A stretch of DNA of 64,000 nucleotides from positions 186,001 through 250,000 of the forward strand of contig NZ_BAABJQ010000012.1 in NCBI RefSeq assembly GCF_039543385.1, written 5' to 3'. The stretch comes from Rugosimonospora acidiphila (GTDB lineage Bacteria > Actinomycetota > Actinomycetes > Mycobacteriales > Micromonosporaceae). Of this stretch, positions 56,801 through 64,000 are shown piece after piece. Numbering within the stretch: position 1 is the stretch's first letter; every line of letters begins with the position of its first letter. Below the pieces are notes generated by a model. The model was not told where the DNA came from, did no database searches, and worked only from the letters and a program-made list of their open reading frames with translations. The position numbers were made by a program, and so were the translations under genes.

Positions 56801-57141
56801 CCGTTGCTCGGCAGCTGGATCAGGAAGTGGCCGTGCCCGGCCACCGTCCCGGTCAGCGTGAACACCTGCGAGCCGCTGGGCACCACGGTGCTCGTGGGCG
56901 CCCGGTACTGCAGGGTGTCGCCGGCCAGCGAGATGGCGCTGGGCGTCGGGTTGTAGAGCTCGACGAACTTGTTGAGGTAGGTCGCGCCCGCCGAGCCGCC
57001 GTTGACGTACGCCTCGCTGATGACCAGGCCGGTACCGGCCGGGTTGGCGGACGCCGGAAGGGCGAGCAGTGAGCAGGAGAGGCCTACCGTGGATAGTGAT
57101 AAGGCGGCGATGGTGGCTCGCCGGATAAGCGGCGCAGACAA
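53872..57141 (-). CDS. ExeM/NucH-family secreted endonuclease with three chitin-binding modules
   Basis: A 1089-residue exported enzyme: signal peptide (RRATIAALSLSTVGLSCSLLA, AxA at PASA), lamin-tail domain (about 35-195), Ig-like putative domain (about 225-310), an OB-fold region (about 315-400), an endonuclease/exonuclease/phosphatase domain (about 590-930) with RLATFNVENYF, SLEEIENS, FLVGDFNAYTHEDP and SDHDPVVVGL, and three C-terminal CBM5/12 modules of 50 residues, each with WxASxxxNTGDxVSYxG and YRAxxWTxNQxPG. ExeM/NucH nucleases degrade extracellular DNA; the binding modules would hold the enzyme on chitin. TTG 57141 is chosen for a GGAGG 8 nt upstream. Confidence 0.9.
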   Translation of the reverse strand: MSAPLIRRATIAALSLSTVGLSCSLLALPASANPAGTGLVISEAYVNGGSAGATYLNKFVELYNPTPSAISLAGDTLQYRAPTSTVVPSGSQVFTLTGTVAGHGHFLIQLPSNGASSNPGAPLPTPDLSTGGSVNPGAGGGTLFIAASTSGVLPTDSTVIDKIGWGTSNSPEGSAPSGNSLTASYQRDAAGTDTDNNATDFQVAGPTPQDAASDGGTGTGTVSVTNPGTQTATSGTAIAALALSASGGTAPYTWTATGLPAGLTISSTGTVSGTPTAAGSSSVTVTATDSTGASGSATFSFQVAGAPGTVVPIASIQGTNTDTSPYSGQTVTTDGVVVAAYPTGGFSGFYLETGGAGGTEAADKTPGASDAVFVFGSQSVGQVTVGESVEVTGEVSEFQGETEIEFPTVSKLATALPAVVADQIPWSDLATDAQKEAHEGELMAPQGDFTVSDNFDANWYGSFTLAAGDTPLRQPTDAGTAGSADAQAAAADNAARMVTLDDGSSINYSTGANANSPLPWLTATNSVSVGAKVTFHQPVILDYRFSLWNFQPTKQVTDDGSAVATFTDTRTGNQQPTSVGGDVRLATFNVENYFPMTGEDYVAKGLGTCSYYTDRQGNRIAVNTCTGTDGSAGPRGAADDVNFARQQSKIVTGINRLGASIVSLEEIENSSKFGEPRDTALAGLVDALNAAAGSNVWAYAPSPSADQLPPLDQQDVIRTAFIYKPADVALVGSSTVLTGDSGPGQPFSIAREPMAQGFKKAGATDQDAFLVVANHLKSKGADSNTLYPGDTEDTSSPAVDQGAFNESRVHEAQDVATFASQQAANLGTDRIFLVGDFNAYTHEDPLQTLYADGYTDMGSTFDPSEQTYSFDGLEGSLDHVLANPAARAMVTGADVWQINAQEAVAYAYSRYNYNATLLFNGTDPFAASDHDPVVVGLNLPSTPTAPAWNASTVYNTGDQVSYQGSIWQALYWTQNQKPGDPNGAWEQIETTADGTAIWTASRIFNTGDLVSYQGSTWRALYWTRNQNPGDPNGAWEQIETTADGTAIWTASRIFNTGDVVSYLGKKYRAQWWTRNQAPGQPNGPWQPIG
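53971..54210 (-). repeat. Identical 90-bp blocks in two adjacent CBM5/12 modules
   Basis: 53971-54060 and 54121-54210 are identical by hand alignment, with a period of 150 bp (50 residues). Identity at synonymous positions means a recent duplication or gene conversion. Confidence 0.9.
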
Positions 57142-57383
57142 GAGCCGCACCTCCAAGTGGGTCGATGGAGTCAGACGATCCCCGATGAGTCGGGGACCGA
57201 CATCTGGACGCTAGGCGCCAGGCTTCCATCACGTGAAGACGAAATCTGAACGACATATGACAGGCTCAGCAACTTGGCCGAACGCGACGATGAGAAGTTC
57301 GAGTGGCCGGGGTGCGTCCGGCCGGACGTCGGCTCGACGCGACCCGTTAGGCGGTTGACCTACCGCCGTTGCCATGCCGGCCG

Positions 57384-58031
57384 CTAATCCCGGTCGAGAC
57401 CCTGCTCGATCGCGTAGCGGGCCAACTCGACGCGGTTGTGCAACTGCAGCTTGCCCAGCGTGTTCTGCACGTGGTTCTGCACCGTGCGGTGCGACACCAC
57501 CAGCCGCTCGGCGATCTGCCGGTACGACAAGCCCTTGGCCACCAGCCGCAGCACCTCGGTCTCCCGGTCGGTCAACCGGGGCGTGTCGGTCGGCGGCGCG
57601 GGTACGGCGGCGAGCCGGCGGTACTCGCCCAGCACCAGGCCGGCCAGACCGGGCGTGAACACCGGGTCGCCCGCGATGCTGCGGGCCACGGCGTCGAGGA
57701 ACTCCGCGCGGGCCGCCGACTTCAGCAGGTACCCGATGGCGCCGACCTTCACGGCGTCCAGCACGTCCTGCTGCTCACCGCTGGCCGACAGCATCAGCAC
57801 CCGCACGCCGGGATCGATGGCGAGCAACTCGCGGATGACCTCCACGCCGGACAGGTCCGGCAGCTGAAGGTCGAGCACGACGACCTCCGGCCGGGTCGCC
57901 CGCGCCACGCGTACCGCCTGGGCGCCCTCGCCGACGGCGGCGACCACTTCGTACCCGGCCTCGGTGAGGTCCCGGGCGACCGCATCGCGCCACATCGGAT
58001 GGTCGTCCACGACCATCACCCGGGTACGCAT
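57384..58031 (-). CDS. NarL/LuxR-type response regulator
   Basis: A 215-residue regulator with the receiver motifs VMVVDDHPMWRDA, Asp in VVVLDLQLPDLSG and Lys in GYLLKSA, and a LuxR HTH (LTDRETEVLRLVAKGLSYRQIAERLVVSHRTVQNHVQNTL). The kinase gene precedes it by 31 nt on the same strand, so it is the third member of a VanY-kinase-regulator operon. ATG 58031 is chosen, though a GTG at 58049 is in frame. Confidence 0.93.
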   Translation of the reverse strand: MRTRVMVVDDHPMWRDAVARDLTEAGYEVVAAVGEGAQAVRVARATRPEVVVLDLQLPDLSGVEVIRELLAIDPGVRVLMLSASGEQQDVLDAVKVGAIGYLLKSAARAEFLDAVARSIAGDPVFTPGLAGLVLGEYRRLAAVPAPPTDTPRLTDRETEVLRLVAKGLSYRQIAERLVVSHRTVQNHVQNTLGKLQLHNRVELARYAIEQGLDRD

Positions 58032-58062
58032 GCCGGTCACCCTATCCACGGTCGGCGGGCGG

Positions 58063-60087
58063 TCACCGGCCGGCGGGCGGCTTGCGCGGCACCCAGAACT
58101 CCACCTCGGTACCCTCCCCGGGGTTACTGTGGATGGTCGTCGTGCCGCCGCTGTCCGCGATCCGGCCCCGCATCGACTGGGCCACCCCCAACCGGCCGGC
58201 CTCGGTCGCCTCGTCCAGCCGTTCCGGGCCGAACCCGACTCCGTCGTCGCGAACCGTCACCCGCACCCCGTCCTGCTCGTCCTCCACCAGTACCCAGGCC
58301 CGGGCACCGGGCCCGGCGTGCTGGCGCACGTTGTCCAGGGCGGCCCGTACCGCGGCGGTCAGCTCGGTGACCGCCAACGCCGCCAGCACCACCGGCCCGG
58401 CCGGCGCGCTCACCTCGATCGCCGGAGACGCCAGCGCCAGCAGCGGGGTGCGCAGGTCCTCACTGGCCCCGCGCCGCGTCGTGGTTCCGCCGGTGAGCAG
58501 GCTGCGCAGCGCCACCTCCTGCTCGCCGGCGAGCGCGGCCAGCTTGCCGCCCTCCCCGCCCAGCTCCGAGCCCTGCCGCTGCACCAGTGCCAGCACCTGG
58601 AGCACCCCGTCGTGGATGGGGCGGGCCAGCCGTTCCCGCTCCGCCGCGGCGGCCTCCCGCCGGATCTGCTCGGTGTGCTGCCGCTCGGCCCGCCGCACGG
58701 CCAGTTGCCGCGCGACGCCGACCCCGCCGATGGCCGCGCCCGCGACCAGCAGCAGGACCGCCGACGTGGTCGTGTGGTACACGGGGTTGTGATAGACCGG
58801 CTCCTGCAGGTTGCCCTGCCGGTAGGTGCCCTCGATCGTCTGTAGGCCGCCCTCGGCCAGGATCCCGGCCAGCGGCCCCAGCGCCGCCGGCAGCGCGCCG
58901 CGGGTCGCCAGCACCGGCGCCGTGGCGCCGACGACCGCGGTCGCCGCGGCGGTGATCGCGACCAGGATCAGCAGCGCCGGTATCAGGCTGCGCTGCTCGG
59001 CCAGCTTCTCGGGCAGGCCGGTCGTCGCCACGTACGCGATGAACAGGATCATCGCGGTGGACACCGCCAGCGCTCCGGCGAGCGGGAAGCGCCATCGGTT
59101 GCCCGCCGCGACCATGCCGAGGGCCACGCCGGCCAGCGCGCCGAGCAGCCGCGTGGGATCGCTGCCCACCAGCGCCATCACCGCGAGGCTCACCGGCGCC
59201 ACCACGGCGACCTGGATCGTCGCCGCGGTCAGCGCCGTGGTCAGCGACCACGGCCCCGCGACCGCCGCGAGGATGCCGACGACCACCAGGGTGATCGCCC
59301 CGATCACCGCCATCTCGGCGGAGCCGTGCCGGTACAACGCGGACCAGGTGACCCCGAGCAGGTCGGCCAGCCGCTGCGTGGTCAGCAGGGACAGCGGGAT
59401 CACCACGCAGGTCGCCAGCGTGCCGGCCACGATCAACCGGAGCCGGGGCCACGACCAGGCACCGGCCGCCCCGCCTCCGGCCGCGGCCCGGTCGCCGCGC
59501 GCGTGCCCCCACACCACCGGAACCAGTCCGACGAGCCCGACCCCGACCAGCACGGTGTGCCAGCGGATCAGGTCATCGCTCAGCACCGCCCCCCACCTCA
59601 CCTGGCCGAGGCCGACGCCGAACAGGCGGGCACCGAGGGTCAGGCCGGTGAGCGCCGAGGCCCAGCCCATCGCGCTGCCGGCGAGGCCCTGGGCGCAGGC
59701 CAGCACGCCGATGATCGCCAGCGGATACCCCGCCGTGCACACGATCGTCACGCCGATCGGATAGTTCACTCCCGCCAGCTCAGACAGCAGCGGCGGCACG
59801 GCCAACAGCCCCGCCAGGAGCAGCAGGTATGGCCACCAGCGCAGCGCGCACAGCCCGACGACCGTGGCCACGATCGGCGCCGCGACGAGCCCCCAGCCCA
59901 CGCCGTACGGCTGGAACCGCTCCACGGCGTCGAAGAAGTCCGGCTGAGTGGCGGTGTAGCTGGACGAGGTCGACATGGTGAGGAACAGGCAGCCGCTGAT
60001 TCCGGCGAGAATCACGCTCAGGCGGCCGCCCAGCGCGCCCCGCTCCGCGGCCGGCCGCCCGATCGGCTCGCTCATGCCGGAGACCAT
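58063..60087 (-). CDS. Large multi-spanning sensor histidine kinase (HisKA_3 type)
   Basis: A 674-residue membrane kinase. The first about 430 residues have some 12 hydrophobic segments, many more than usual, and resemble a transporter-like sensor. Then come a dimerisation helix with the phospho-acceptor His in ARPIHDGVLQVLALVQ (about 490), and a HATPase domain with ALDNVRQHAG and VRDDGVGFGPER. It should sense a membrane or envelope signal and pass it to the next regulator. ATG 60087 is chosen because a -10-like GAGAAT lies 6 nt upstream; it overlaps the VanY gene by 16 nt. Confidence 0.87.
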   Translation of the reverse strand: MVSGMSEPIGRPAAERGALGGRLSVILAGISGCLFLTMSTSSSYTATQPDFFDAVERFQPYGVGWGLVAAPIVATVVGLCALRWWPYLLLLAGLLAVPPLLSELAGVNYPIGVTIVCTAGYPLAIIGVLACAQGLAGSAMGWASALTGLTLGARLFGVGLGQVRWGAVLSDDLIRWHTVLVGVGLVGLVPVVWGHARGDRAAAGGGAAGAWSWPRLRLIVAGTLATCVVIPLSLLTTQRLADLLGVTWSALYRHGSAEMAVIGAITLVVVGILAAVAGPWSLTTALTAATIQVAVVAPVSLAVMALVGSDPTRLLGALAGVALGMVAAGNRWRFPLAGALAVSTAMILFIAYVATTGLPEKLAEQRSLIPALLILVAITAAATAVVGATAPVLATRGALPAALGPLAGILAEGGLQTIEGTYRQGNLQEPVYHNPVYHTTTSAVLLLVAGAAIGGVGVARQLAVRRAERQHTEQIRREAAAAERERLARPIHDGVLQVLALVQRQGSELGGEGGKLAALAGEQEVALRSLLTGGTTTRRGASEDLRTPLLALASPAIEVSAPAGPVVLAALAVTELTAAVRAALDNVRQHAGPGARAWVLVEDEQDGVRVTVRDDGVGFGPERLDEATEAGRLGVAQSMRGRIADSGGTTTIHSNPGEGTEVEFWVPRKPPAGR

Positions 60088-60773
60088 TGACCGATTCTCT
60101 CGTGCCGGGCCGCCCCGGAGGTGACCCATCCGCCGGTCGGTTCGCCGACCCGGCCGCGAGCGGGGATCGAGGCGCCCGGATGGGACAGGCGCGCCGGCGC
60201 GCCCTCGGGCCGGTACTCGAAGTGCCACCACTCGTTGTCGTACACCCGGTACAGGTGATAGCGCCCGCCGTGCCGCTCCAGCCAGCGGGCGCCCTCGGTG
60301 GGCCGCACGTCCAGCGCGGTACCCGCGACGTGCCGCGACTGGTGCGGCGGGAGGATCCACAGCCGGGCCGCCTGCGGCGATCCGGTGCGGCGCACCATCT
60401 CGGCGAACAAGCGCTCCTGCCGCGCCGCGCTCCGGTACCCGTCGGTCAGCCCGATCAGCTCACCGTCACGCCACAGCGCCCGGGTACGCGCGGCCTCGAA
60501 GGCCGCGCGGGTCTGCGGGGTGAGGCCATGAAGATTCTCGGCCGGAAAGCGCGCGGCGAGCGCCCACTGACAGGCCACGTGCCGGGCCCGGCGCGGCGCG
60601 GCCGCGAAGGCCACCGGTAGCAGCAGCACCGCGAGCACCCGGGTGACGATCCGGTACACCCGGTCGCGGCGTCGGGTCGACCGCGCCGGGGTCGCCCCGA
60701 TCTCGGCCGGGTCGGGGCTGCCGGACCGTGCTGGTGCCAGCCGATCCAGCCGATCGGGAATGGAGGGGCGCAT
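60072..60773 (-). CDS. VanY-type D-alanyl-D-alanine carboxypeptidase (M15B)
   Basis: A 233-residue protein with a Pro/Arg-rich N-terminal tail, one membrane helix (VLAVLLLPVAFAAAP) and an extracytoplasmic M15B peptidase domain with zinc motifs SRHVAGTALDV (S-x-H-x-x-G-x-A-x-D) and EWWHFEY (E-x-W-H). It trims D-Ala from peptidoglycan stem peptides; VanY in resistance operons does this for glycopeptide tolerance. No VanHAX genes are present here, so it is probably a housekeeping or regulated wall enzyme. It overlaps the kinase start by 16 nt. Confidence 0.9.
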   Translation of the reverse strand: MRPSIPDRLDRLAPARSGSPDPAEIGATPARSTRRRDRVYRIVTRVLAVLLLPVAFAAAPRRARHVACQWALAARFPAENLHGLTPQTRAAFEAARTRALWRDGELIGLTDGYRSAARQERLFAEMVRRTGSPQAARLWILPPHQSRHVAGTALDVRPTEGARWLERHGGRYHLYRVYDNEWWHFEYRPEGAPARLSHPGASIPARGRVGEPTGGWVTSGAARHERIGQWSPA

Positions 60774-60920
60774 GCGGATAAGGTCGCATCGATGCGCGCC
60801 GCCCGGCCTGAGCCCGGCTACTCATCCTCCGTAGGTAGCCCCACCCGGGTGGCCACCCCGCCGGCTCGGTTGGTTCTGGGCCGGCCTCGTTCGGGTCTGT
60901 TCCGGCCGGCCCGGTTGGGT

Positions 60921-60950
60921 CCGGGCCGGCCCGCGAGGGCCGGCCCGGAC
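60921..60950 (-). terminator. 13-bp hairpin downstream of katG
   Basis: TCCGGGCCGGCCC (60921-60933) pairs perfectly with GGGCCGGCCCGGA (60938-60950) around a GCGA loop, 7 nt after the katG stop. Confidence 0.82.
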
Positions 60951-60957
60951 GCCGGGA

Positions 60958-63189
60958 TCACACGAGGTCGAACCGGTCCAGGTTCGACACCTTCACCCAC
61001 GCGGCGACGAAGTCGCGCACGAACTTCTCCCGCGCGTCGTCGCTCGCGTAGACCTCGGCGAGCGCGCGCAGTTCCGAGTTCGAACCGAAGACGAGGTCGG
61101 CGCGGCTGCCGGTCCACTTGACCTCGCCCGTGGCCGAGTCACGACCCTCGAACGTGTTCGCATCCTCGGACGTCGCCTTCCACGTCGTACCCATGTCGAG
61201 CAGGTTGACGAAGAAGTCGTTGGTCAGCGACCCGGGGGTCTTGGTGAGGACGCCCAGCGACGACTGCTGGTAGTTCGCACCCAGCACGCGCAGCCCGCCG
61301 ACCAGGACCGTCATCTCGGGCGCGCTCAGGGTCAGCAGGTTCGCCCGGTCGATCAGCAGGAACTCTGCCGGCAGGCGGTTGGCCTTGCCGACGTAGTTGC
61401 GGAATCCGTCAGCGCCCGGCTCGAGCGCGGCGAAGGACTCCACGTCGGTCTGCTCCTGCGAGGCGTCCGTGCGCCCCGCCGTGAACGGGACCTCGACGTC
61501 GAAGCCGGCGGCCTTGGCGGCCTGCTCGACCGCCGCGGCCCCACCGAGCACGACCAGGTCGGCGAGCGAGACCTTCTTCCCGCCGGTCTGGGCGGCGTTG
61601 AACGCCTCCTGGATCCCCTCCAGGCCGTGCAGCACCTTCGCCAGCTCCGCCGGGTTGTTGACCTCCCAGCTGCGCTGCGGCTCGAGGCGGATGCGCCCAC
61701 CGTTGGCGCCGCCGCGCTTGTCGCTGCCGCGGAACGAGGCCGCCGCCGCCCACGCGGTGGACACCAGCTGCGACACCGACAGGCCGGAGCCGAGGATCTG
61801 GGCCTTGAGGGTGGCCACGTCCTGGGCGTCGATGGTCTGATGCGTTGCGGCCGGGATCGGGTCCTGCCACAGCAGCGTCTCGGCCGGCACCTCCGCGCCG
61901 AGGTAGCGAACGACCGGACCCATGTCGCGGTGGGTCAGCTTGAACCAGGCCCGGGCGAACGCGTCCGCGAACTCGGCCGGGTTCTCCAGGAAGTGCCGCG
62001 AGATCCGCTCGTAGACCGGGTCGACCCGGAGCGCGAGGTCCGTTGTCAGCATCGTCGGGGCGTGCTTCTTCGACGAGTCGAACGCGTCGGGAACCGTGTC
62101 AGCGCCCGCGCCGTCCTTCGGTTGCCACTGGTTGGCACCCGCCGGGCTGTGCGTCAGCTCCCACTCGTAGCCGAACAGGATCTCCAGGAAGGTGTTGTCC
62201 CACTGGACCGGGGTGTTGGTCCAGATACCCTCCAGGCCGCTGGTGATCGCGTCCGCGCCCTTGCCGGTACCGAAGCGGTTGCTCCAGCCGAGGCCCTGCG
62301 CCTCCAGCGGGGCGCCCTCGGGCTCGGGGCCGACGTTGTCCGCGGGACCCGCACCGTGGGTCTTTCCGAAGGTGTGGCCGCCGGCGATCAGCGCGACCGT
62401 CTCCTCGTCGTTCATCGCCATGCGGCGGAACGTCTCGCGGATGTCCCGTGCCGCGGCCATCGGGTCCGGGTTGCCGTTCGGGCCCTCCGGGTTGACGTAG
62501 ATGAGACCCATCTGAACCGCGGCGAGCGGCGTCTCGAGGTCCCGGTCGCCGGTGTAGCGGTTGTCGCCGAGCCACGTCGTTTCGGGGCCCCAGTAGACGT
62601 CGCCGTCCGGCTCCCAGACGTCCTCACGGCCGCCGGCGTAGCCGAAGGTCTTGAAGCCCATCGACTCCAGGGCGACGTTGCCGGCGAGGATCATGAGGTC
62701 GGCCCACGACAGGCTCTTGCCGTACTTCTTCTTGACCGGCCACAGCAGGCGGCGGGCCTTGTCGAGGTTCCCGTTGTCCGGCCAGCTGTTCAGCGGCGCG
62801 AAGCGCTGCTGCCCGGCACCGGCGCCACCGCGGCCGTCGCTGATGCGGTACGTGCCGGCGCTGTGCCACGCCATCCGGATGATGAACGGGCCGTAGTGGC
62901 CGAAGTCGGCCGGCCACCAGTCCTGCGAGGTCGTCAGGGTCTGCGCGATGTCCTGCTTCACCGCGGCGAGGTCGAGGGTCTTGAACGCCTCGGCGTAGTT
63001 GAACTCCGTGCCGAGGGGGTTGGCCACGGCGGGGTTCTTGGCGAGGATCTTCAGGTTGAGCTGGTTGGGCCACCAGCCGCGGTTATCGCCGCCCTGAGTG
63101 GGGTGGGGGGCGCGTCCGTGCGCGACCGGGCAGCGAGATTCGCTTCCAGCGTCGGCGTCGTGAACGACGGCGTCGTGGTTCTCGGACAT
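60958..63189 (-). CDS. katG: Catalase-peroxidase KatG
   Basis: A 743-residue heme enzyme with both duplicated peroxidase halves. The distal Arg-Trp-His motif is RMAWHSAGTYR, the adduct Tyr is in LIYVNPEGPNG, the proximal His in ALIAGGHTFGKTHG, and the C-terminal half has SRADLVFGSNSELRALAE near its end. It destroys peroxide and in mycobacteria activates isoniazid. The length is normal. ATG 63189 has GGAAGGAAA 5 nt upstream. The furA remnant is 26 nt upstream on the same strand, the usual furA-katG arrangement. Confidence 0.96.
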   Translation of the reverse strand: MSENHDAVVHDADAGSESRCPVAHGRAPHPTQGGDNRGWWPNQLNLKILAKNPAVANPLGTEFNYAEAFKTLDLAAVKQDIAQTLTTSQDWWPADFGHYGPFIIRMAWHSAGTYRISDGRGGAGAGQQRFAPLNSWPDNGNLDKARRLLWPVKKKYGKSLSWADLMILAGNVALESMGFKTFGYAGGREDVWEPDGDVYWGPETTWLGDNRYTGDRDLETPLAAVQMGLIYVNPEGPNGNPDPMAAARDIRETFRRMAMNDEETVALIAGGHTFGKTHGAGPADNVGPEPEGAPLEAQGLGWSNRFGTGKGADAITSGLEGIWTNTPVQWDNTFLEILFGYEWELTHSPAGANQWQPKDGAGADTVPDAFDSSKKHAPTMLTTDLALRVDPVYERISRHFLENPAEFADAFARAWFKLTHRDMGPVVRYLGAEVPAETLLWQDPIPAATHQTIDAQDVATLKAQILGSGLSVSQLVSTAWAAAASFRGSDKRGGANGGRIRLEPQRSWEVNNPAELAKVLHGLEGIQEAFNAAQTGGKKVSLADLVVLGGAAAVEQAAKAAGFDVEVPFTAGRTDASQEQTDVESFAALEPGADGFRNYVGKANRLPAEFLLIDRANLLTLSAPEMTVLVGGLRVLGANYQQSSLGVLTKTPGSLTNDFFVNLLDMGTTWKATSEDANTFEGRDSATGEVKWTGSRADLVFGSNSELRALAEVYASDDAREKFVRDFVAAWVKVSNLDRFDLV

Positions 63190-63214
63190 CGATTTCCTTC
63201 CGTGACTGGGTAGA

Positions 63215-63556
63215 TCAAGGGGACCAGAAGTTGGCCGCGGCGCGGTCGAGGTCGGCGACGCGGCCGCGCAGTCCGCGCGCGACGTGGTGGTGGTTGTCCT
63301 CGACCCGCGACTCGGAGCGGGCCAGCGAGCCGGACGGCCGGCTGCGCCGCACCGGGCCCGCGGCCGTCGGCGCACGCGACGAGTCGTACCCGGCCTGGTG
63401 AGAGACCGCGGGGAGGTCCGCGCGTACGGCATCGGCGACCCAGTCGGTGTCGGCCGGCGGATGCGCGCGCACCGCGTCCAGCACCGCCACCCGGGGACGG
63501 GTCACGCGTAACGCGGCCCCGCGCAGCATGCACTGGAGGTCCCGGGTCGTGGCCAC
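63215..63556 (-). pseudogene. furA: FurA-like repressor, degraded and truncated
   Basis: The 113-residue product follows FurA for the N-terminal winged helix (MLRGAALRVTRPRVAVLDAV) but has replaced conserved residues of the recognition helix (QAGYDSSRAPT where relatives have QAVYDVLRALT) and of PSGSVARYESR (PSGSLARSESR). HHHVARGLRG lacks the Cys of the CRSCG metal site, and the last about 40 residues, including the second CxxC, are gone. It probably cannot bind metal normally, and katG control may be altered. GTG 63556 is 7 nt after the -10 CAGACT. A functional divergent protein is not excluded. Confidence 0.7.
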
Positions 63557-63592
63557 GTACCGAAGTCTGGTCAGTTTTCTGGAATCAGTCAA
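63557..63592 (-). promoter_or_regulatory. Leaderless promoter of the furA-katG operon
   Basis: On the minus strand TTGACT (63592-63587), a 17-nt spacer and CAGACT (63569-63564) are followed by 7 nt and GTG 63556. It is the best-formed promoter in the window, and TTGACT overlaps where a FurA box would be expected. Confidence 0.72.
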
Positions 63593-63712
63593 GATTATGG
63601 GCCGAAGGTCACCGTGGCCCTGGGACCGGCCGGATCGCGCTCCGGTGACCGGTCGAGCGCCCGAATTGGCCCTGGTCGGGCGTGATTCGTGCCGACGGTG
63701 CGGCCGCGGCGG

Positions 63713-64000
63713 TCAGCGCAGCAGCGCGAGGACCTCGGCGAACGTCTTCATGTGCCCCTGGAGGACGCTGATGTAGCTGATGCCGAACTCTTCGCGGTAC
63801 CGCAGCAGGGTGTCGGCGATGTCTCGTGGCGAGCCGACCAGGATGCCCGGCAGGTCGGCCAGCTGCTCGGGCGACTTGCCCGACGCGGCGCTGATCACGG
63901 AGAGATCGATGTCGGCCACCCGGGCGCCGACCCCCGCGACGAACAGGTTCAGTTCGAGGTCACCGATCCGCTGCCCGGCCGCCTCCCGGACGCGCTCCAC
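63713..64000 (-). CDS. LLM-class (luciferase-like, F420-dependent) oxidoreductase, C-terminal part
   Basis: The last 95 residues of a luciferase-like monooxygenase are in the window; the gene continues beyond 64000, so its start is not visible. LPGILVGSPRDIADTLLRYREEFGISYISV and HMKTFAEVLALL are the conserved C-terminal segments of this family, which uses F420 or FMN. The gene runs towards the furA-katG region but has its own stop at 63713. Confidence 0.85.
   Translation of the reverse strand: MERVREAAGQRIGDLELNLFVAGVGARVADIDLSVISAASGKSPEQLADLPGILVGSPRDIADTLLRYREEFGISYISVLQGHMKTFAEVLALLR

Noticed and set aside
63557..63592. A clean palindromic FurA box
   Set aside because: TTGACT overlaps the expected position, but the downstream half does not form a convincing inverted repeat.

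Overview
The window is GC-rich chromosomal DNA from an actinobacterium, most likely a filamentous, Micromonosporaceae-like one. The reasons are inferred from content: GC-rich third positions, a SARP/AfsR-type regulator with BTAD, NB-ARC and TPR regions, a CU044_5270-type partner of an ECF sigma factor, a DivIVA/Scy-like coiled-coil protein, FurA-KatG and SoxR of actinobacterial type, many GTG and TTG starts, and many apparently leaderless mRNAs. No rRNA operon, intact prophage, IS or CRISPR array was seen.

Layout. 1-1070 is a decayed end of an integrative element (frameshifted prim-pol primase) lying against the 3' end of tRNA-Ser(UGA). 1.3-5.5 kb holds a small conserved gene, a quinone oxidoreductase, a [2Fe-2S] SoxR-type regulator and a split transketolase expressed divergently from a SoxR-like box. 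4.8-9.4 kb has a methyltransferase and two tandem polytopic GT-C-like membrane proteins. 9.4-13.2 kb has a FhuF-like ferric reductase behind an iron box, an unusual XRE-HTH/peptide deformylase fusion behind a perfect palindrome, and a flavohemoglobin. 13.4-20.3 kb has a CPBP membrane protease, a repeat-rich EcsC-like protein, tRNA-Ser(GCU) and tRNA-Arg(ACG), a VOC protein, an AraC-SDR operon and a DivIVA-like cytoskeletal protein. 21.3-34.7 kb is rich in exported proteins (repeat-module protein, C39-like protease, GH25 lysozyme with FG-GAP repeats), with a PadR-ABC transporter operon, TetR, aminopeptidase N and a GNAT.

34.8-46 kb has DedA with a two-component pair, an ICL/PEP-mutase-family enzyme, an MFS exporter, YaaA, an ECF sigma factor with its membrane partner, a thioesterase, an aquaporin and a MerR-peroxiredoxin fusion coupled to a methyltransferase. 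47-53.8 kb has the SARP-type regulator with a His-rich linker, an AlkZ-like glycosylase with a 34-bp hairpin minisatellite in front of it, a hydrolase and a helical protein. 53.9-64 kb has an ExeM/NucH nuclease with three chitin-binding modules, a VanY-histidine kinase-response regulator operon, KatG with a decayed FurA, and the 3' part of a luciferase-like oxidoreductase cut by the window edge.

A theme is redox and iron sensing: SoxR, the FhuF iron box, flavohemoglobin, the MerR-peroxiredoxin fusion, YaaA and FurA-KatG. The best candidates for new biology are the HTH-deformylase fusion with its operator, the MerR-peroxiredoxin/methyltransferase pair, SoxR-type control of a transketolase, and the hairpin minisatellite at 51.7 kb. 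All functional statements rest on motif recognition by eye; no database search was run.
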